64,000 nucleotides of DNA from Streptomyces sp. NBC_01381 (GCF_026340305.1 NZ_JAPEPI010000002.1:558001-622000), one strand, 5' to 3'; shown: positions 41,891 to 51,004, counted from the first letter of the stretch. Program-made: numbers and translations. The notes: generated by a model from the sequence alone, not told the origin.

Positions 41891-42415
41891 TTACAGCCGC
41901 GCCTTCGTGGCCTCTACCAGGCGTACGACCGACTCGTCGGCCACCGCCGCCACCTCGTCGTACGCGAACCAGCGCAGGTCCAGGGACTCGTCGCTGATGG
42001 CTTCGACCGCGTCGGCGGGGGCCAGTGCCGCGTACTGCACGTCGAGGTGCTGCGTACAGGGCCCCGGGATCGGGTGCCGGTCCAGGCGGACCGGTCCGCC
42101 CGGCAGCAGGGCCATCCCCGGGATGCCCGACTCCTCCGTCGCCTCCCGCAGCGCCGCCGCGGCCAGCGAGGCGTCGCCCGGCTCGCAGTGGCCGCCCATC
42201 TGGAGCCACATCTGCAGCTTCTTGTGCAGGGTCAGGAGCACGCGGCCGCGTGACGGGTCGATGACCAGCGCGCTCGCCGTCACGTGTCCGTCCGTGCAGG
42301 CCTTCCACATGCCGTCGTCGGGGTGGGCGGCGAGATGGTCCAGGTAGTACTGGCGCAGCTCTTCCTGGTCCTCGTAGCCCTTCAGCACGAGGACCGCGTC
42401 GTGGTGCAGGCTCAC
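41891..42415 (-). CDS. Nudix hydrolase
   Basis: The GTG at 42415 overlaps the stop of the zincin-type gene (GTGA), so the two are coupled. The 174-residue protein has a Nudix box, GGHCEPGD followed by LREATEESGI, and downstream HLDVQYAA and LRWFAYDE as in house-cleaning pyrophosphatases of the MutT/ADP-ribose group. The substrate is unknown. The Cys in place of the usual hydrophobic residue after GGH is tolerated in this family. Confidence 0.9.
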   Translation of the reverse strand: MSLHHDAVLVLKGYEDQEELRQYYLDHLAAHPDDGMWKACTDGHVTASALVIDPSRGRVLLTLHKKLQMWLQMGGHCEPGDASLAAAALREATEESGIPGMALLPGGPVRLDRHPIPGPCTQHLDVQYAALAPADAVEAISDESLDLRWFAYDEVAAVADESVVRLVEATKARL

Positions 42416-43857
42416 TTGTCGCTGTCGTCCTCGTCCTCGGTGTCCTTGGCGTCCTTCTTGAGGTCCGGCTTCGCGGCGCCGCCGCCCGCCGCCTCGCCGA
42501 GCATCTTGTCCAGCTCCGAGAAGTCCAGCTGCTCGTGGTGCACAAAGCCGTCCGGGTCGTCCAGGTCGGAGGCCGTCGGCAGCATGTCTGGGTGCGCCCA
42601 CAGGCCGTCGCGCCCGTCCACACCGCGCGCGTCCGTGAGCGAGGCCCACAGGCGCGAGGCGTCCCGCAGCCGGCGCGGACGCAGCTCAAGGCCGATCAGC
42701 GTGGCGAAGGTCTGCTCCGCGGGGCCGCCCGTCGCACGGCGGCGGCGCAGCGTCTCGCGCAGCGCGTCGGCCGACGACAGACGCGGCTTGGCTGCGGCGT
42801 GCACCACGGCGTCCACCCAGCCCTCGACGAGCGCCAGGGCCGTCTCCAGACGGGCCAGGGCGGCCTTCTGGGCGGGCGTGTCCTCCGGCTGGAACATGCC
42901 CTGCTGGAGCGCCTCCTGCAGCTGCTCCGGGTTCTGCGGGTCGAGCTGGCCGACCACGTCCTCCAGCTTGGCCGTGTCGACCTTGATCCCGCGCGCGTAC
43001 CCCTCGACCGCGCCGAACAGATGCGAGCGCAGCCACGGCACATGGGCGAAGAGCCGCTGGTGGGCGGCCTCGCGCAGGGCCAGGTAGAGCCGCACCTCGT
43101 CCTTGTCGATGCCCAGGTCCTTGCCGAAGGACTCGATGTTCACGGGGAGCAGCGCGGCCTTGCCCGCCGGGCCGAGCGGCAGGCCGATGTCGGTGGAACC
43201 GACGACCTCACCCGCGAGCACGCCCACGGCCTGGCCGATTTGCTGGCCGAACATGGCGCCGCCCATGGAGCGCATCATGCCGATCAGCGGGCCCGCCATG
43301 GCCTGCATCTCCTCGGGCAGCACATCGCCCATGGCCAGGCCAACGCGCTCGGCGACCGGGTCGACCAGCTCCTTCCACACCGGGAGGGTCGCCTCGACCC
43401 ACTCGGCGCGGCTCCAGGCCACGGCCACGCCGGAGCCCGACGGGAGCGACGTCGCGTCGTCCAGCCACAGGTCGGCAAGGCGCACGGCCTCCTCGACGGC
43501 GGAGCGCTCGGCGGGGCCGATGCTGGCGTCCTTGACGCCGTCGGACGTACCCTGGGAGACGGTCTGGCGGGCGATGTCCTTGGCCATGTCCCAGTTCACC
43601 GGGCCGCCCTCGTACGAGAGCATCTGGCCGAGCTGCTGGAACGCGGCACCCAGGTCGTTCGGGTTCATCGAACCGAACATCGCGGCGAACGGATTGTCAC
43701 CGCCCTGGCCGCCCGCTCCGGGAAACCCGAAACCGAACGGGTTCGCGGGGCCGCCGGCGCCCTGGCCTCCCCCTCCGGGGGTGTCCTTCTTCTTGCCCTC
43801 GTCGCCGTCTTCCGGCTCCTCCGGCGGAAGGCCGAATCCGAATGGGGTGTCACTCAC
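42412..43857 (-). CDS. Zincin-type 'zinc-dependent metalloprotease' (DUF2342 family)
   Basis: GTG 43857 has GAGGA at spacing 6. Of 481 residues, the N-terminal ~65 are Gly/Pro-rich, followed by the DUF2342 fold with LALREAAHQRLF, the family's zincin-like signature in place of a plain HExxH. The C-terminus is acidic and disordered. The mycobacterial homologue (Rv3195) lies in the same neighbourhood. Enzymatic activity has not been established to my knowledge, so 'hydrolase' is a family label. It is coupled to a Nudix gene and divergent from the SDR gene. Confidence 0.88.
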   Translation of the reverse strand: MSDTPFGFGLPPEEPEDGDEGKKKDTPGGGGQGAGGPANPFGFGFPGAGGQGGDNPFAAMFGSMNPNDLGAAFQQLGQMLSYEGGPVNWDMAKDIARQTVSQGTSDGVKDASIGPAERSAVEEAVRLADLWLDDATSLPSGSGVAVAWSRAEWVEATLPVWKELVDPVAERVGLAMGDVLPEEMQAMAGPLIGMMRSMGGAMFGQQIGQAVGVLAGEVVGSTDIGLPLGPAGKAALLPVNIESFGKDLGIDKDEVRLYLALREAAHQRLFAHVPWLRSHLFGAVEGYARGIKVDTAKLEDVVGQLDPQNPEQLQEALQQGMFQPEDTPAQKAALARLETALALVEGWVDAVVHAAAKPRLSSADALRETLRRRRATGGPAEQTFATLIGLELRPRRLRDASRLWASLTDARGVDGRDGLWAHPDMLPTASDLDDPDGFVHHEQLDFSELDKMLGEAAGGGAAKPDLKKDAKDTEDEDDSDK

Positions 43858-44048
43858 GGGATTCCTCGGCTCGTCAGGCCGCCGGTACGGTTCCGGCGGC
43901 GGCTGCCCTACAACACCACCCAGCGTAGACACCGTGACGGGTTCGGGCCTCAGTGCTTCGCCTACTCATGGCCTGCGGCAGGATGGATGCCACCTGGTAC
44001 GTACGCGTCATTCGCGTATCTACTGAAGACAACCGCTGGAGACGCCCG

Positions 44049-45161
44049 GTGAGTTCCCCAGATCCACAGGTTCGCGCAGCGCGAAACCTCTCAACTCCGG
44101 CCCCCGTCCGCGGGCCGGTGGTAGCCGTCACGGGCGCCGCGTCCGGCGTGGGCGCGCTGCTGACCGAGCGCCTCGCGGCGTCGGAAGAGATCAAACAGGT
44201 CATCGCCATCGACGAGCGCCGGGGCGAATGCGCCCAGGCCCAGTGGCACATCCTGGACGTGCGGGACCCCGCGATCGCCGAGAAGCTGCGGGGCGCGGAC
44301 GTCGTGGTGCACCTAGCGCTCGATCTCGACCTGGAGACCGACGCCGCCGCCCGTACGGCGTACAACGTGCGTGGTACACAGACCGTGCTGACGGCGGCCG
44401 CCGCGGCGGGCGTCCACCGTGTCGTCCTGTGCACGTCGGCGATGGTCTACGGAGCGCTGGCCGAGAACGAACTGCCCCTCTCCGAAGACGCCGAATTGCG
44501 CGCGACCGCGGAGGCGACCGGGGTCGGCGACCTCCTGGAGGTCGAGCGGCTCGCCCGGCGTGCGCCGCGTGCGCACCCCGGTCTGAACGTCACCGTCGTA
44601 CGGCCCGCGATTCTCGTGGGCGGCACAGACACGGCCCTCACGCGCTACTTCGAGTCGCCCCGGCTCCTTGTGGTGGCGGGGTCGCGGCCGGCCTGGCAGT
44701 TCTGCCACGTCGAGGACCTGTGCAGCGCCCTGGAGTACGCCGTCCTGGAGAAGGTCGAGGGTGAGCTCGCCGTCGGCTGCGACGGGTGGCTCGAGCAGGA
44801 AGAGGTCGAGGAGCTCAGCGAGATCCGGCGCATGGAGCTTCCCTCCACCGTCGCGCTCGGCGCCGCGGCGCGGCTGCACCGGATCGGTCTCACTCCGTCT
44901 CCGGCCGGTGACCTGGCGTACACGATGTATCCGTGGGTGGTCAGCGTCAGCAGGCTGCATGACGCGGGGTGGCGGCCGCAGTGGACCAACGAGGAGGTTC
45001 TCGCGGAGCTCCTGGAAGAGGTGTCCGGCAGGCGTACGGTCGCCGGGCGGCGCCTCGGGCGCAAGGACGCGACCGCCGCGGGTGCCGCGGGCGCGACCGT
45101 CGCGCTGCTGGGCGCGGCCGCGGTGGTCCGCCGGGCGCGGAAGGCGCGGCGGCGGATCTGA
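44049..45161 (+). CDS. NAD-dependent epimerase/SDR-family protein
   Basis: GTG 44049 has GGAG at spacing 7. The 370-residue protein starts with an extended-SDR Rossmann fold, VVAVTGAASGVGALL, but the active site is irregular: the region after TSAMVYGALAENELPLSED lacks an obvious YxxxK. The C-terminal ~40 residues are Ala/Arg-rich with a hydrophobic patch (ATVALLGAAAVV), perhaps a membrane anchor. It may be a regulatory SDR like NmrA proteins or a sugar-nucleotide enzyme. The family is clear, the reaction is not. Confidence 0.85.
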   Translation: MSSPDPQVRAARNLSTPAPVRGPVVAVTGAASGVGALLTERLAASEEIKQVIAIDERRGECAQAQWHILDVRDPAIAEKLRGADVVVHLALDLDLETDAAARTAYNVRGTQTVLTAAAAAGVHRVVLCTSAMVYGALAENELPLSEDAELRATAEATGVGDLLEVERLARRAPRAHPGLNVTVVRPAILVGGTDTALTRYFESPRLLVVAGSRPAWQFCHVEDLCSALEYAVLEKVEGELAVGCDGWLEQEEVEELSEIRRMELPSTVALGAAARLHRIGLTPSPAGDLAYTMYPWVVSVSRLHDAGWRPQWTNEEVLAELLEEVSGRRTVAGRRLGRKDATAAGAAGATVALLGAAAVVRRARKARRRI

Positions 45162-45242
45162 GGGCCTGCCTGTAGGGATCTCCAAAGCGGTACGCGTGCG
45201 TGCCGGGTGAAAACGGTATTCCGTGATGTCCGTGCCGTGCGG

Positions 45243-45248
45243 CACGAT
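45243..45248 (+). promoter_or_regulatory. -10-like element for moaE
   Basis: CACGAT lies 6 nt before ATG 45255 and no ribosome-binding site is seen, so the mRNA is probably leaderless. Confidence 0.4.
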
Positions 45249-45254
45249 GGCCGT

Positions 45255-45719
45255 ATGGCACGCACCACGAACGAGCACCCCGGCGAGCAGGCCGCACAGG
45301 ATCCGATCCGGCTGCTCGCGATCCGTGACACCCCGCTCTCCCTGGACGAGGTGTTCCGGGCCGTCGGCGACGACGCCGCCGGCGGCACGGCGCTCTTCGT
45401 GGGGACCGTGCGCAATCACGACGGCGGCGCCGACGTCGACGAGCTGGGGTACTCGACCCACCCCACGGCCGAGGCGGAGATGCGCCGGGTGGCCGAGAAG
45501 GTCGTCGCCGAATTCCCGGTGCGTGCCCTTGCCGCCGTCCACCGCGTCGGCGACCTGGCCGTGGGTGATCTGGCGGTCGTCGTCGCCGTCTCCTGCCCGC
45601 ACCGCGCGGAGGCCTTCGCCGCCTGCCGCAAGCTGATCGACGACCTCAAGCACGAGGTGCCGATCTGGAAGCACCAGCGCTTCTCCGACGGGCAGGAAGA
45701 GTGGGTCGGCGCCTGCTGA
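45255..45719 (+). CDS. moaE: Molybdopterin synthase catalytic subunit MoaE
   Basis: 154 residues with the MoaE signature: GGTALFVGTVRNHDGG, YSTHPTAEAEM, HRVGDLAVGDLAVVVAV, SCPHRAEAF and the catalytic lysines in VPIWKHQRF. MoaE receives sulfur from thiocarboxylated MoaD to turn cyclic pyranopterin phosphate into molybdopterin. MoeZ, which charges MoaD in this group, is encoded at 12125. No moaD is adjacent. Confidence 0.95.
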   Translation: MARTTNEHPGEQAAQDPIRLLAIRDTPLSLDEVFRAVGDDAAGGTALFVGTVRNHDGGADVDELGYSTHPTAEAEMRRVAEKVVAEFPVRALAAVHRVGDLAVGDLAVVVAVSCPHRAEAFAACRKLIDDLKHEVPIWKHQRFSDGQEEWVGAC

Positions 45720-45792
45720 GTCCGCCGCCTCCCCTTCCTGGCCAAGTGCCCCACGGGCTTCCGGTTGCGTAACCCGACCCCTGGCGTGAGCG

Positions 45793-45821
45793 TTGACAGA
45801 GCGGATGGTTAATCTGCTGAT
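45793..45821 (+). promoter_or_regulatory. Candidate promoter for the 53-residue membrane protein
   Basis: TTGACA (45793–45798), 17-bp spacer, GCTGAT (45816–45821). The -35 is consensus, the -10 weak. It lies 39 nt before the start. Confidence 0.45.
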
Positions 45822-45859
45822 CAGTCAGTTGCGGTCGCTCGTGGGGTCAGGAGGTCGAC

Positions 45860-46021
45860 ATGGCATCACTTGCCTGGTTGCTGATTCCGTTTGCGGCGGC
45901 AGTCGGTGCGGGTCTGTGGGGTGGCTGGGCCACTCGTAACCGCAAGTCGGGCAAGACGGGCGACGTCACGGAGCTCAACGGCTACGCGGCCTTCCGCAAG
46001 GCCATGGACAAGTCGCACTGA
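45860..46021 (+). CDS. Small single-span membrane protein (53 residues)
   Basis: ATG 45860 has AGGAGG at 45849–45854 (spacing 5) and a consensus -35 upstream. The product begins with a hydrophobic helix (MASLAWLLIPFAAAVGAGLW), then a basic stretch and an amphipathic tail ending KAMDKSH. N-terminal anchoring with a cytosolic tail is likely. The codon third positions are G/C-rich as in neighbouring genes, which supports coding. Function unknown. Confidence 0.7.
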   Translation: MASLAWLLIPFAAAVGAGLWGGWATRNRKSGKTGDVTELNGYAAFRKAMDKSH

Positions 46022-46098
46022 GCGACCTGATATCCCGCCCCGGAGCCTGAAGGCCCCGTACGGACTGGCCCCAGGGGTGCACTGACAGACAGGTCCCG

Positions 46099-46104
46099 TA
46101 CTGT
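46099..46104 (+). promoter_or_regulatory. -10 element for leaderless PDZ–Lon protease gene
   Basis: TACTGT ends 6 nt before ATG 46111, with no ribosome-binding site between. Confidence 0.55.
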
Positions 46105-46110
46105 CGTTCC

Positions 46111-47199
46111 ATGCCACGCCGCACCGCGACGATGCTCGCCTCCACCCTGATGCTGATCGCGCTGCTCTGCGCGGGAGTCCTCATCAAAGTTCCGTACGCG
46201 GAGATGTCCCCGGGCCCCACGGTGAACACCCTCGGCGACCACGGCGGCGAGCCGGTGCTGCAGATCTCCGGCCACAAGACGTACCCGACGACCGGTCACC
46301 TCAACATGACCACGGTCCGGGTCACCAGCGCCGACTACAACATGAACATCGCGGAGGCCGTCTACGGCTGGCTGGCCCACGACAACATCGTCGTGCCGCA
46401 CGACACCCTCTACCCGGACGGCAAGACGGAGCAGCAGTCGTCCCAGGAGAACGCGGAGGAGTTCAGCCAGTCCCAGGAGAGCGCCAAGGTCGCGGCGCTG
46501 CGGGAGCTGGACCTTCCGGTGAAGTCGCAGGTGGTCGTCTCCACCGTCTTCAAGAAGAGCCCCGCCGAGGGCAAGCTGCACGCGGGCGACGTCATCAAGA
46601 AGGTCGACGGGACGCCCGTGAAGGAGATGACGGACGTCGCCAAGCTGGTCACCAAGCACAAGCCGGGCCAGAACGTCGTCTTCAGTGTCGTCCCGGTCAA
46701 GGAGGCGGCCGCGGCGGAGAAGGCCGGCAAGGAGGCCACGGAGACCGACGACGTCGAGATCACCACGGAGAAGGCGAAGGACGGCCGCGCGATCGTCGGC
46801 ATCCAGGCGGGCACCGACCACACCTTCCCGTTCACCATCGACATCAAGCTCGCGGACGTGGGCGGCCCCAGCGCCGGACTGATGTTCGCGCTGGGCATCG
46901 TCGACAAGCTGACCCCGGACGACCTCACCGGAGGCAAGTTCGTGGCGGGCACCGGCACCATCGACGACAGCGGCAAGGTCGGCCCGATCGGCGGCATCGA
47001 GATGAAGACCGTGGGCGCGCGCGACAAGGGCGCCGAGTACTTCCTGACGCCGAAGGACAACTGCGCCACCGCCGCCAAGGACATCCCCGACGGGCTCACG
47101 CTGGTCAAGGTGAACACCATCGACGACGCGGTGGACGCCTTGAAGGACATCCGCAAGGGCGACACCGCGGACCTGCCGCAGTGCACGGCCAAGAAGTGA
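46111..47199 (+). CDS. YlbL-type PDZ-domain Lon-like serine protease
   Basis: 362 residues: N-terminal signal anchor (~5–28), an extracytoplasmic region with a PDZ domain (VKSQVVVSTVFKKSPAEG, then LHAGDVIKKVDG), and a Lon-type S16 catalytic domain with GGPSAGLMFAL (Ser) and IGGIEMKTVGARDKGA (Lys). It lacks the AAA+ ATPase of true Lon. The family (YlbL, mycobacterial Rv3194c) is membrane-bound and probably degrades secreted or membrane proteins. A very strong hairpin ends the unit. Confidence 0.93.
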   Translation: MPRRTATMLASTLMLIALLCAGVLIKVPYAEMSPGPTVNTLGDHGGEPVLQISGHKTYPTTGHLNMTTVRVTSADYNMNIAEAVYGWLAHDNIVVPHDTLYPDGKTEQQSSQENAEEFSQSQESAKVAALRELDLPVKSQVVVSTVFKKSPAEGKLHAGDVIKKVDGTPVKEMTDVAKLVTKHKPGQNVVFSVVPVKEAAAAEKAGKEATETDDVEITTEKAKDGRAIVGIQAGTDHTFPFTIDIKLADVGGPSAGLMFALGIVDKLTPDDLTGGKFVAGTGTIDDSGKVGPIGGIEMKTVGARDKGAEYFLTPKDNCATAAKDIPDGLTLVKVNTIDDAVDALKDIRKGDTADLPQCTAKK

Positions 47200-47203
47200 C
47201 AGA

Positions 47204-47244
47204 CGCCTGCGCCGCCGCCGGAGAACCCGGCGGCGGCGCAGGCG
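47204..47244. terminator. 18-bp perfect hairpin between convergent genes
   Basis: 47204–47221 pairs exactly with 47227–47244 around AGAAC. It is the strongest hairpin in the window and lies between the PDZ–Lon gene and the PPA1309-type gene, so it should end transcription from both sides. Confidence 0.88.
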
Positions 47245-47257
47245 CATGACCGCCGAG

Positions 47258-47800
47258 TTACTCGGCGAACGTCGCGGCCAGCGCGTCCGCCAGGCCCGGG
47301 ACCAGGTCGGAGCCCGTGAGAACCTCCGTCGCGGAGTCCTTCTCGCGCAGCCGCAGGGCCGACTCGCGCGCACCGTCACGGAGCACCGCGACCGTCATGC
47401 GGACCTCCTGACGGTCCGGGTGCTCGGCGACCCACTTCGCGAGCTTGCCCTCGCTGAGCCCTTCCGGGACCGAGGTCTCCGCGGACGGCGGCAGCATCAT
47501 GCGCTCCACGGTGAGCGCGCAGCCCGCCACCGCGTCCGGCCAGGCGATGGTGCCGAGGAACTCGTCGAGCGGCTTCCCTTCGGGAAGCTCCTCCTGCTCG
47601 ATGGGGGTCAGGCCGGTGTCTTCCTGGGTTTCGTCGAGGCCGAGCTGCGAGGCGAGGCCGGGTTCTTGGGTGCGCAGTCGCGCCGTGTCGACGAGCGCGA
47701 AGAGGCGTGCGGGCCGGTCCCAGCCCAGGCCGGACGCGTACTCGTCGATCTCGAGGACGGCACGGGTGAGGGGGCTCGCTGCCATGGGAGTGTTGGACAT
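47258..47800 (-). CDS. PPA1309 family protein
   Basis: The ATG at 47800 follows a -10 hexamer by 7 nt; an in-frame GTG lies six bases upstream. The 180-residue cytosolic protein matches the actinobacterial PPA1309 family: LDEYAS-like start (VLEIDEYASGLGWDRPARLFALVDT), central PLDEFLGTIAWPDAVAGCAL, and LRLREKDSATEVLTGSDLVPGL near the end. No function has been assigned to the family as far as I know. It is divergent from the UPF0182 gene. Confidence 0.8.
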   Translation of the reverse strand: MSNTPMAASPLTRAVLEIDEYASGLGWDRPARLFALVDTARLRTQEPGLASQLGLDETQEDTGLTPIEQEELPEGKPLDEFLGTIAWPDAVAGCALTVERMMLPPSAETSVPEGLSEGKLAKWVAEHPDRQEVRMTVAVLRDGARESALRLREKDSATEVLTGSDLVPGLADALAATFAE

Positions 47801-47807
47801 GGTCACA

Positions 47808-47813
47808 ATCCTG
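47808..47813 (-). promoter_or_regulatory. -10 element for the PPA1309-type gene
   Basis: On the minus strand CAGGAT precedes the ATG at 47800 by 7 nt, giving a leaderless transcript. Confidence 0.45.
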
Positions 47814-47946
47814 CCTCGTTAGTCCCGAGAAACGGGAACCGAGTAAAGCGTGAGTAAGTTGCATAGGTGTGGGTCCACGATCACGGGGCCCTGACGGATC
47901 AACAGAATCAACATCGAACTTCGAGGTGCGCACCTTGGCTTTCCAG

Positions 47947-50835
47947 ATGCCGGACCGCGGCGGAGGCCCGACGGGGCCACGGATCAGAGTGGGCCGACCG
48001 TCCCGTCGCGTCCGGACCCTGCTCATGACACTGGGCATCCTGGCCGTATTGGCCATGCTCTTCGTCATGTTCGCGGGGTTCTGGACGGACTGGCTCTGGT
48101 ACCGCTCGGTCAACTATTCGTCGGTCTTCACGACGACCCTGTGGACCAAGGTAGGCCTGTTCTTCGTCTTCGGCCTGCTCATGGCGGCCGCGGTCGGCGT
48201 GAACATCTGGCTGGCGCACCGGCTGCGCCCGCCGCTGAGCGCCATGTCGATGGAGCAGCAGAGCCTCGACCGGTACCGCATGAGCATCGCGCCGTACAAG
48301 AAGTGGCTGCTGCTCGGCATCGCCACGCTGGTTGGCCTGATCGCGGGCGCGTCCGCCGCGGGCCAGTGGCGCACGTGGCTGATGTGGGTGAACGGCGTCT
48401 CCTTCGGTCAGAAGGACCCGCAGTTCCACATGGACGTGTCGTTCTTCGCGTTCGACCTTCCCTGGTACCGCTTCCTGCTCGGCTTCGGCTTCGCGGCGAC
48501 GGTGCTCTCCCTGATCGCCGCCGCGCTCACGCACTACCTGTACGGCGGGCTGCGGATCACCAGCCCCGGCGCGCGGGCGACGGCGGCGTCGACGGGCCAT
48601 CTGTCGGTGCTGCTCGGCATCTTCGTGACGCTCAAGGCCGTGGCCTACTGGCTCGACCGGTACGGCCTCGCGGTGAAGTCCAGTGACTTCAAGGCGACGG
48701 GCAACTGGACGGGCCTGCGCTACGTGGACGCGAACGCGTATCTGCCGGCGAAGACGATCCTGTTCTGCATCGCCGTCATCTGCGCCCTGCTGTTCTTCGC
48801 GACACTGTGGCGGCGCACCTGGCAGCTGCCGGTCATCGGCTTCGGCCTGATGGTGCTCTCCGCCATCCTCATCGGTGGTCTGTACCCGGCCATCGTGCAG
48901 AAGTTCCAGGTCCAGCCGAACGAGCAGGCCAAGGAATCTCCGTACGTGGAGAAGAACCTCAAGGCCACCCGCGCGGCGTACGGAATCGGCGGCACCGAGG
49001 TCAAGGAGTACCCCGGCGTCAGCAGGACGGCCGACCAGACGAAGCTGCGCGACGACGCCAACGGCGCCGCGAGCGTCCGGCTGCTCGACCCGAACATCGT
49101 CTCGCCGACGTTCCAGCAGCTGCAGCAGATGAAGAACTACTACGGCTTCCCGTCGAACCTGGACGTCGACCGTTACAGCAAGGACGGCAAGGACCAGGAC
49201 ACGGTCATCGGCCTGCGCGAGCTGAACCTCGACGGCGTGCCCAAGAACAACTGGATCAACGACCACTTCCGCTACACCCACGGGTTCGGCGCGGTCGCGG
49301 CCAAGGGCACCGAGGCGGACAGTCAGGGACGACCGGTCTTCACCGAGTCCGACCTGCCGTCCAAGGGCAATCTCGGGTCGTACGAGCAGCGGATCTACTA
49401 CGGCGAGAAGACGACGCAGTACTCGATCGTCGGCGGCCCGCAGAAGGAGATCGACTACTCCGACGACAGCGGCGAGAAGACGACGAGCTACAAGGGCGAC
49501 AGCGGCGTCAATCTCTCCAACCCGATCAACAGGGCCGCGTACGCGGTGTCGTTCGGTGAGCCGCAGATGCTCTACTCCGGCGCGATCGGCGAGGGTTCGC
49601 GGATCCTCTACAACCGCACGCCCAAGGACCGCGTCGAGGCGGTGGCCCCCTGGCTGACCATCGACGGCGACGCCTATCCGGCGGTGGTCGGCAACAAGAT
49701 CCAGTGGATCGTCGACGCCTACACCACCACCAACGGCTATCCCTACGCGTCGCGTACGACGCTGGGCGACACCACGGCCGACTCGCTGACCGCGGCCAAC
49801 AACCAGCGTGCGGTGGTGGCCCAGCAGAACCAGGTCAACTACATCCGCAACTCGGTGAAGGCGACCGTCGACGCGTACACCGGCGAGGTCACGCTCTACG
49901 AGTGGGACACCAAGGACCCGGTCCTGAAGACCTGGCGCAAGGCGTTCCCGGGCACGGTCAAGGACAAGAGCGAGATCTCGCAGGCTCTGATGGACCACAT
50001 GCGGTATCCGCAGGACCTGTTCAAGGTCCAGCGCGAGCTGCTCTCCCGCTACCACGTGAAGGACGCCGAGACGTTCCTCAGCGGCAGTGAGGTGTGGCAG
50101 GTGCCCGACGACCCGACGAACAAGTCGGGCAGCGCCGTCCCGCCGTACTACCTGAGCATGAAGATGCCGGACCAGAAGAAGCAGGACTTCTCGCTGACGA
50201 CGTCCTTCACGCCCAACGGCCGGGACAACCTGAGCGCCTTCATGGCGGTCAACGCCGAGGCCGGGACCAGCGATTACGGCAAGATCAGAATACTGAAGAT
50301 GCCGTCAAGCAGAACGGTCGACGGACCAAAGCAGGTACAGAGCAAGTTCAACTCCAACGAGGACATCGCCGAGCAGATCAGGCTCCTGAAGGGCGGTGAC
50401 TCAGAGGTCGACTACGGCAATCTGCTGACCGTGCCGTTGGACGGCGGCCTGCTCTATGTGGAACCCGTCTACGTGAAGGGCGGCGGGCTCAAGTACCCGC
50501 TTCTCAAGAAGGTCCTCGTCACCTACGGCAGCAAGATCGCCTTCGAGAACACCTTGGAGGAGGCCTTGAACCAGGTGTTCGGCAAGGACGGTGCGCCACC
50601 GGTCGAGGAGCCACCACCGGGCGACGAGGAGAAACCCGATCCGCCGAAGTCCGACGACCCGACGGTCCAGGCGGCGCTCGACGACGCGCAGAAGGCCTTC
50701 GAGGACGGCCAGCAGGCGCTGAAGGACGGCGACTGGAAGGCGTACGGCGAGGCGCAGAAGGACCTCGAGGAAGCGCTGCAGCGAGCAGAGGACGCCCAGT
50801 CCAAGGAGCCGAAGGGCAACAACAAGGGCGGCTGA
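47947..50835 (+). CDS. UPF0182 family large membrane protein
   Basis: The ATG at 47947 is the usual family start; a TTG at 47935 behind GAGGTG is a possible alternative. The 962-residue protein has seven hydrophobic helices in its first ~330 residues (the first near FWTDWLWYRSV), then a large extracytoplasmic domain to ~890, and an acidic coiled-coil-like tail (DDAQKAFEDGQQALKDGDW). Actinobacterial homologues, including Rv3193c, are in the same neighbourhood. Function is unknown. The initiator tRNA gene begins 50 nt after its stop. Confidence 0.93.
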   Translation: MPDRGGGPTGPRIRVGRPSRRVRTLLMTLGILAVLAMLFVMFAGFWTDWLWYRSVNYSSVFTTTLWTKVGLFFVFGLLMAAAVGVNIWLAHRLRPPLSAMSMEQQSLDRYRMSIAPYKKWLLLGIATLVGLIAGASAAGQWRTWLMWVNGVSFGQKDPQFHMDVSFFAFDLPWYRFLLGFGFAATVLSLIAAALTHYLYGGLRITSPGARATAASTGHLSVLLGIFVTLKAVAYWLDRYGLAVKSSDFKATGNWTGLRYVDANAYLPAKTILFCIAVICALLFFATLWRRTWQLPVIGFGLMVLSAILIGGLYPAIVQKFQVQPNEQAKESPYVEKNLKATRAAYGIGGTEVKEYPGVSRTADQTKLRDDANGAASVRLLDPNIVSPTFQQLQQMKNYYGFPSNLDVDRYSKDGKDQDTVIGLRELNLDGVPKNNWINDHFRYTHGFGAVAAKGTEADSQGRPVFTESDLPSKGNLGSYEQRIYYGEKTTQYSIVGGPQKEIDYSDDSGEKTTSYKGDSGVNLSNPINRAAYAVSFGEPQMLYSGAIGEGSRILYNRTPKDRVEAVAPWLTIDGDAYPAVVGNKIQWIVDAYTTTNGYPYASRTTLGDTTADSLTAANNQRAVVAQQNQVNYIRNSVKATVDAYTGEVTLYEWDTKDPVLKTWRKAFPGTVKDKSEISQALMDHMRYPQDLFKVQRELLSRYHVKDAETFLSGSEVWQVPDDPTNKSGSAVPPYYLSMKMPDQKKQDFSLTTSFTPNGRDNLSAFMAVNAEAGTSDYGKIRILKMPSSRTVDGPKQVQSKFNSNEDIAEQIRLLKGGDSEVDYGNLLTVPLDGGLLYVEPVYVKGGGLKYPLLKKVLVTYGSKIAFENTLEEALNQVFGKDGAPPVEEPPPGDEEKPDPPKSDDPTVQAALDDAQKAFEDGQQALKDGDWKAYGEAQKDLEEALQRAEDAQSKEPKGNNKGG

Positions 50836-50885
50836 CCAGGTGTGAAGCACCCACCCCGCGCCGTGGTACTGTTTGAACACAACGG

Positions 50886-50959
50886 CGCGGGGTGGAGCAG
50901 CTCGGTAGCTCGCTGGGCTCATAACCCAGAGGTCGCAGGTTCAAATCCTGTCCCCGCTA
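50886..50959 (+). tRNA. Initiator tRNA-Met (CAT), copy 1
   Basis: The 74-nt gene has acceptor CGCGGGG/CCCCGC with an unpaired first position (C1·T72), D-arm, anticodon loop CTCATAA on a stem with three G:C pairs (GGG/CCC), and the T-loop GTTCAAATC. The 1–72 mismatch and the three G:C pairs identify the initiator. CCA is not encoded. A -10-like TACTGT lies at 50867–50872, and a 17-bp hairpin follows. Confidence 0.97.
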
Positions 50960-50965
50960 CTAGAA

Positions 50966-51004
50966 GACGAAGGCCCGGATCCTTATCGGATCCGGGCCTT
51001 CGTC
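50966..51004 (+). terminator. 17-bp perfect hairpin after initiator tRNA copy 1
   Basis: 50966–50982 pairs exactly with 50988–51004 around TTATC, 6 nt after the tRNA. Confidence 0.85.

Noticed and set aside
47908..50055. A 715-codon minus-strand frame opposite the UPF0182 gene
   Set aside because: Antisense shadow; the plus-strand frame matches a well-conserved family.
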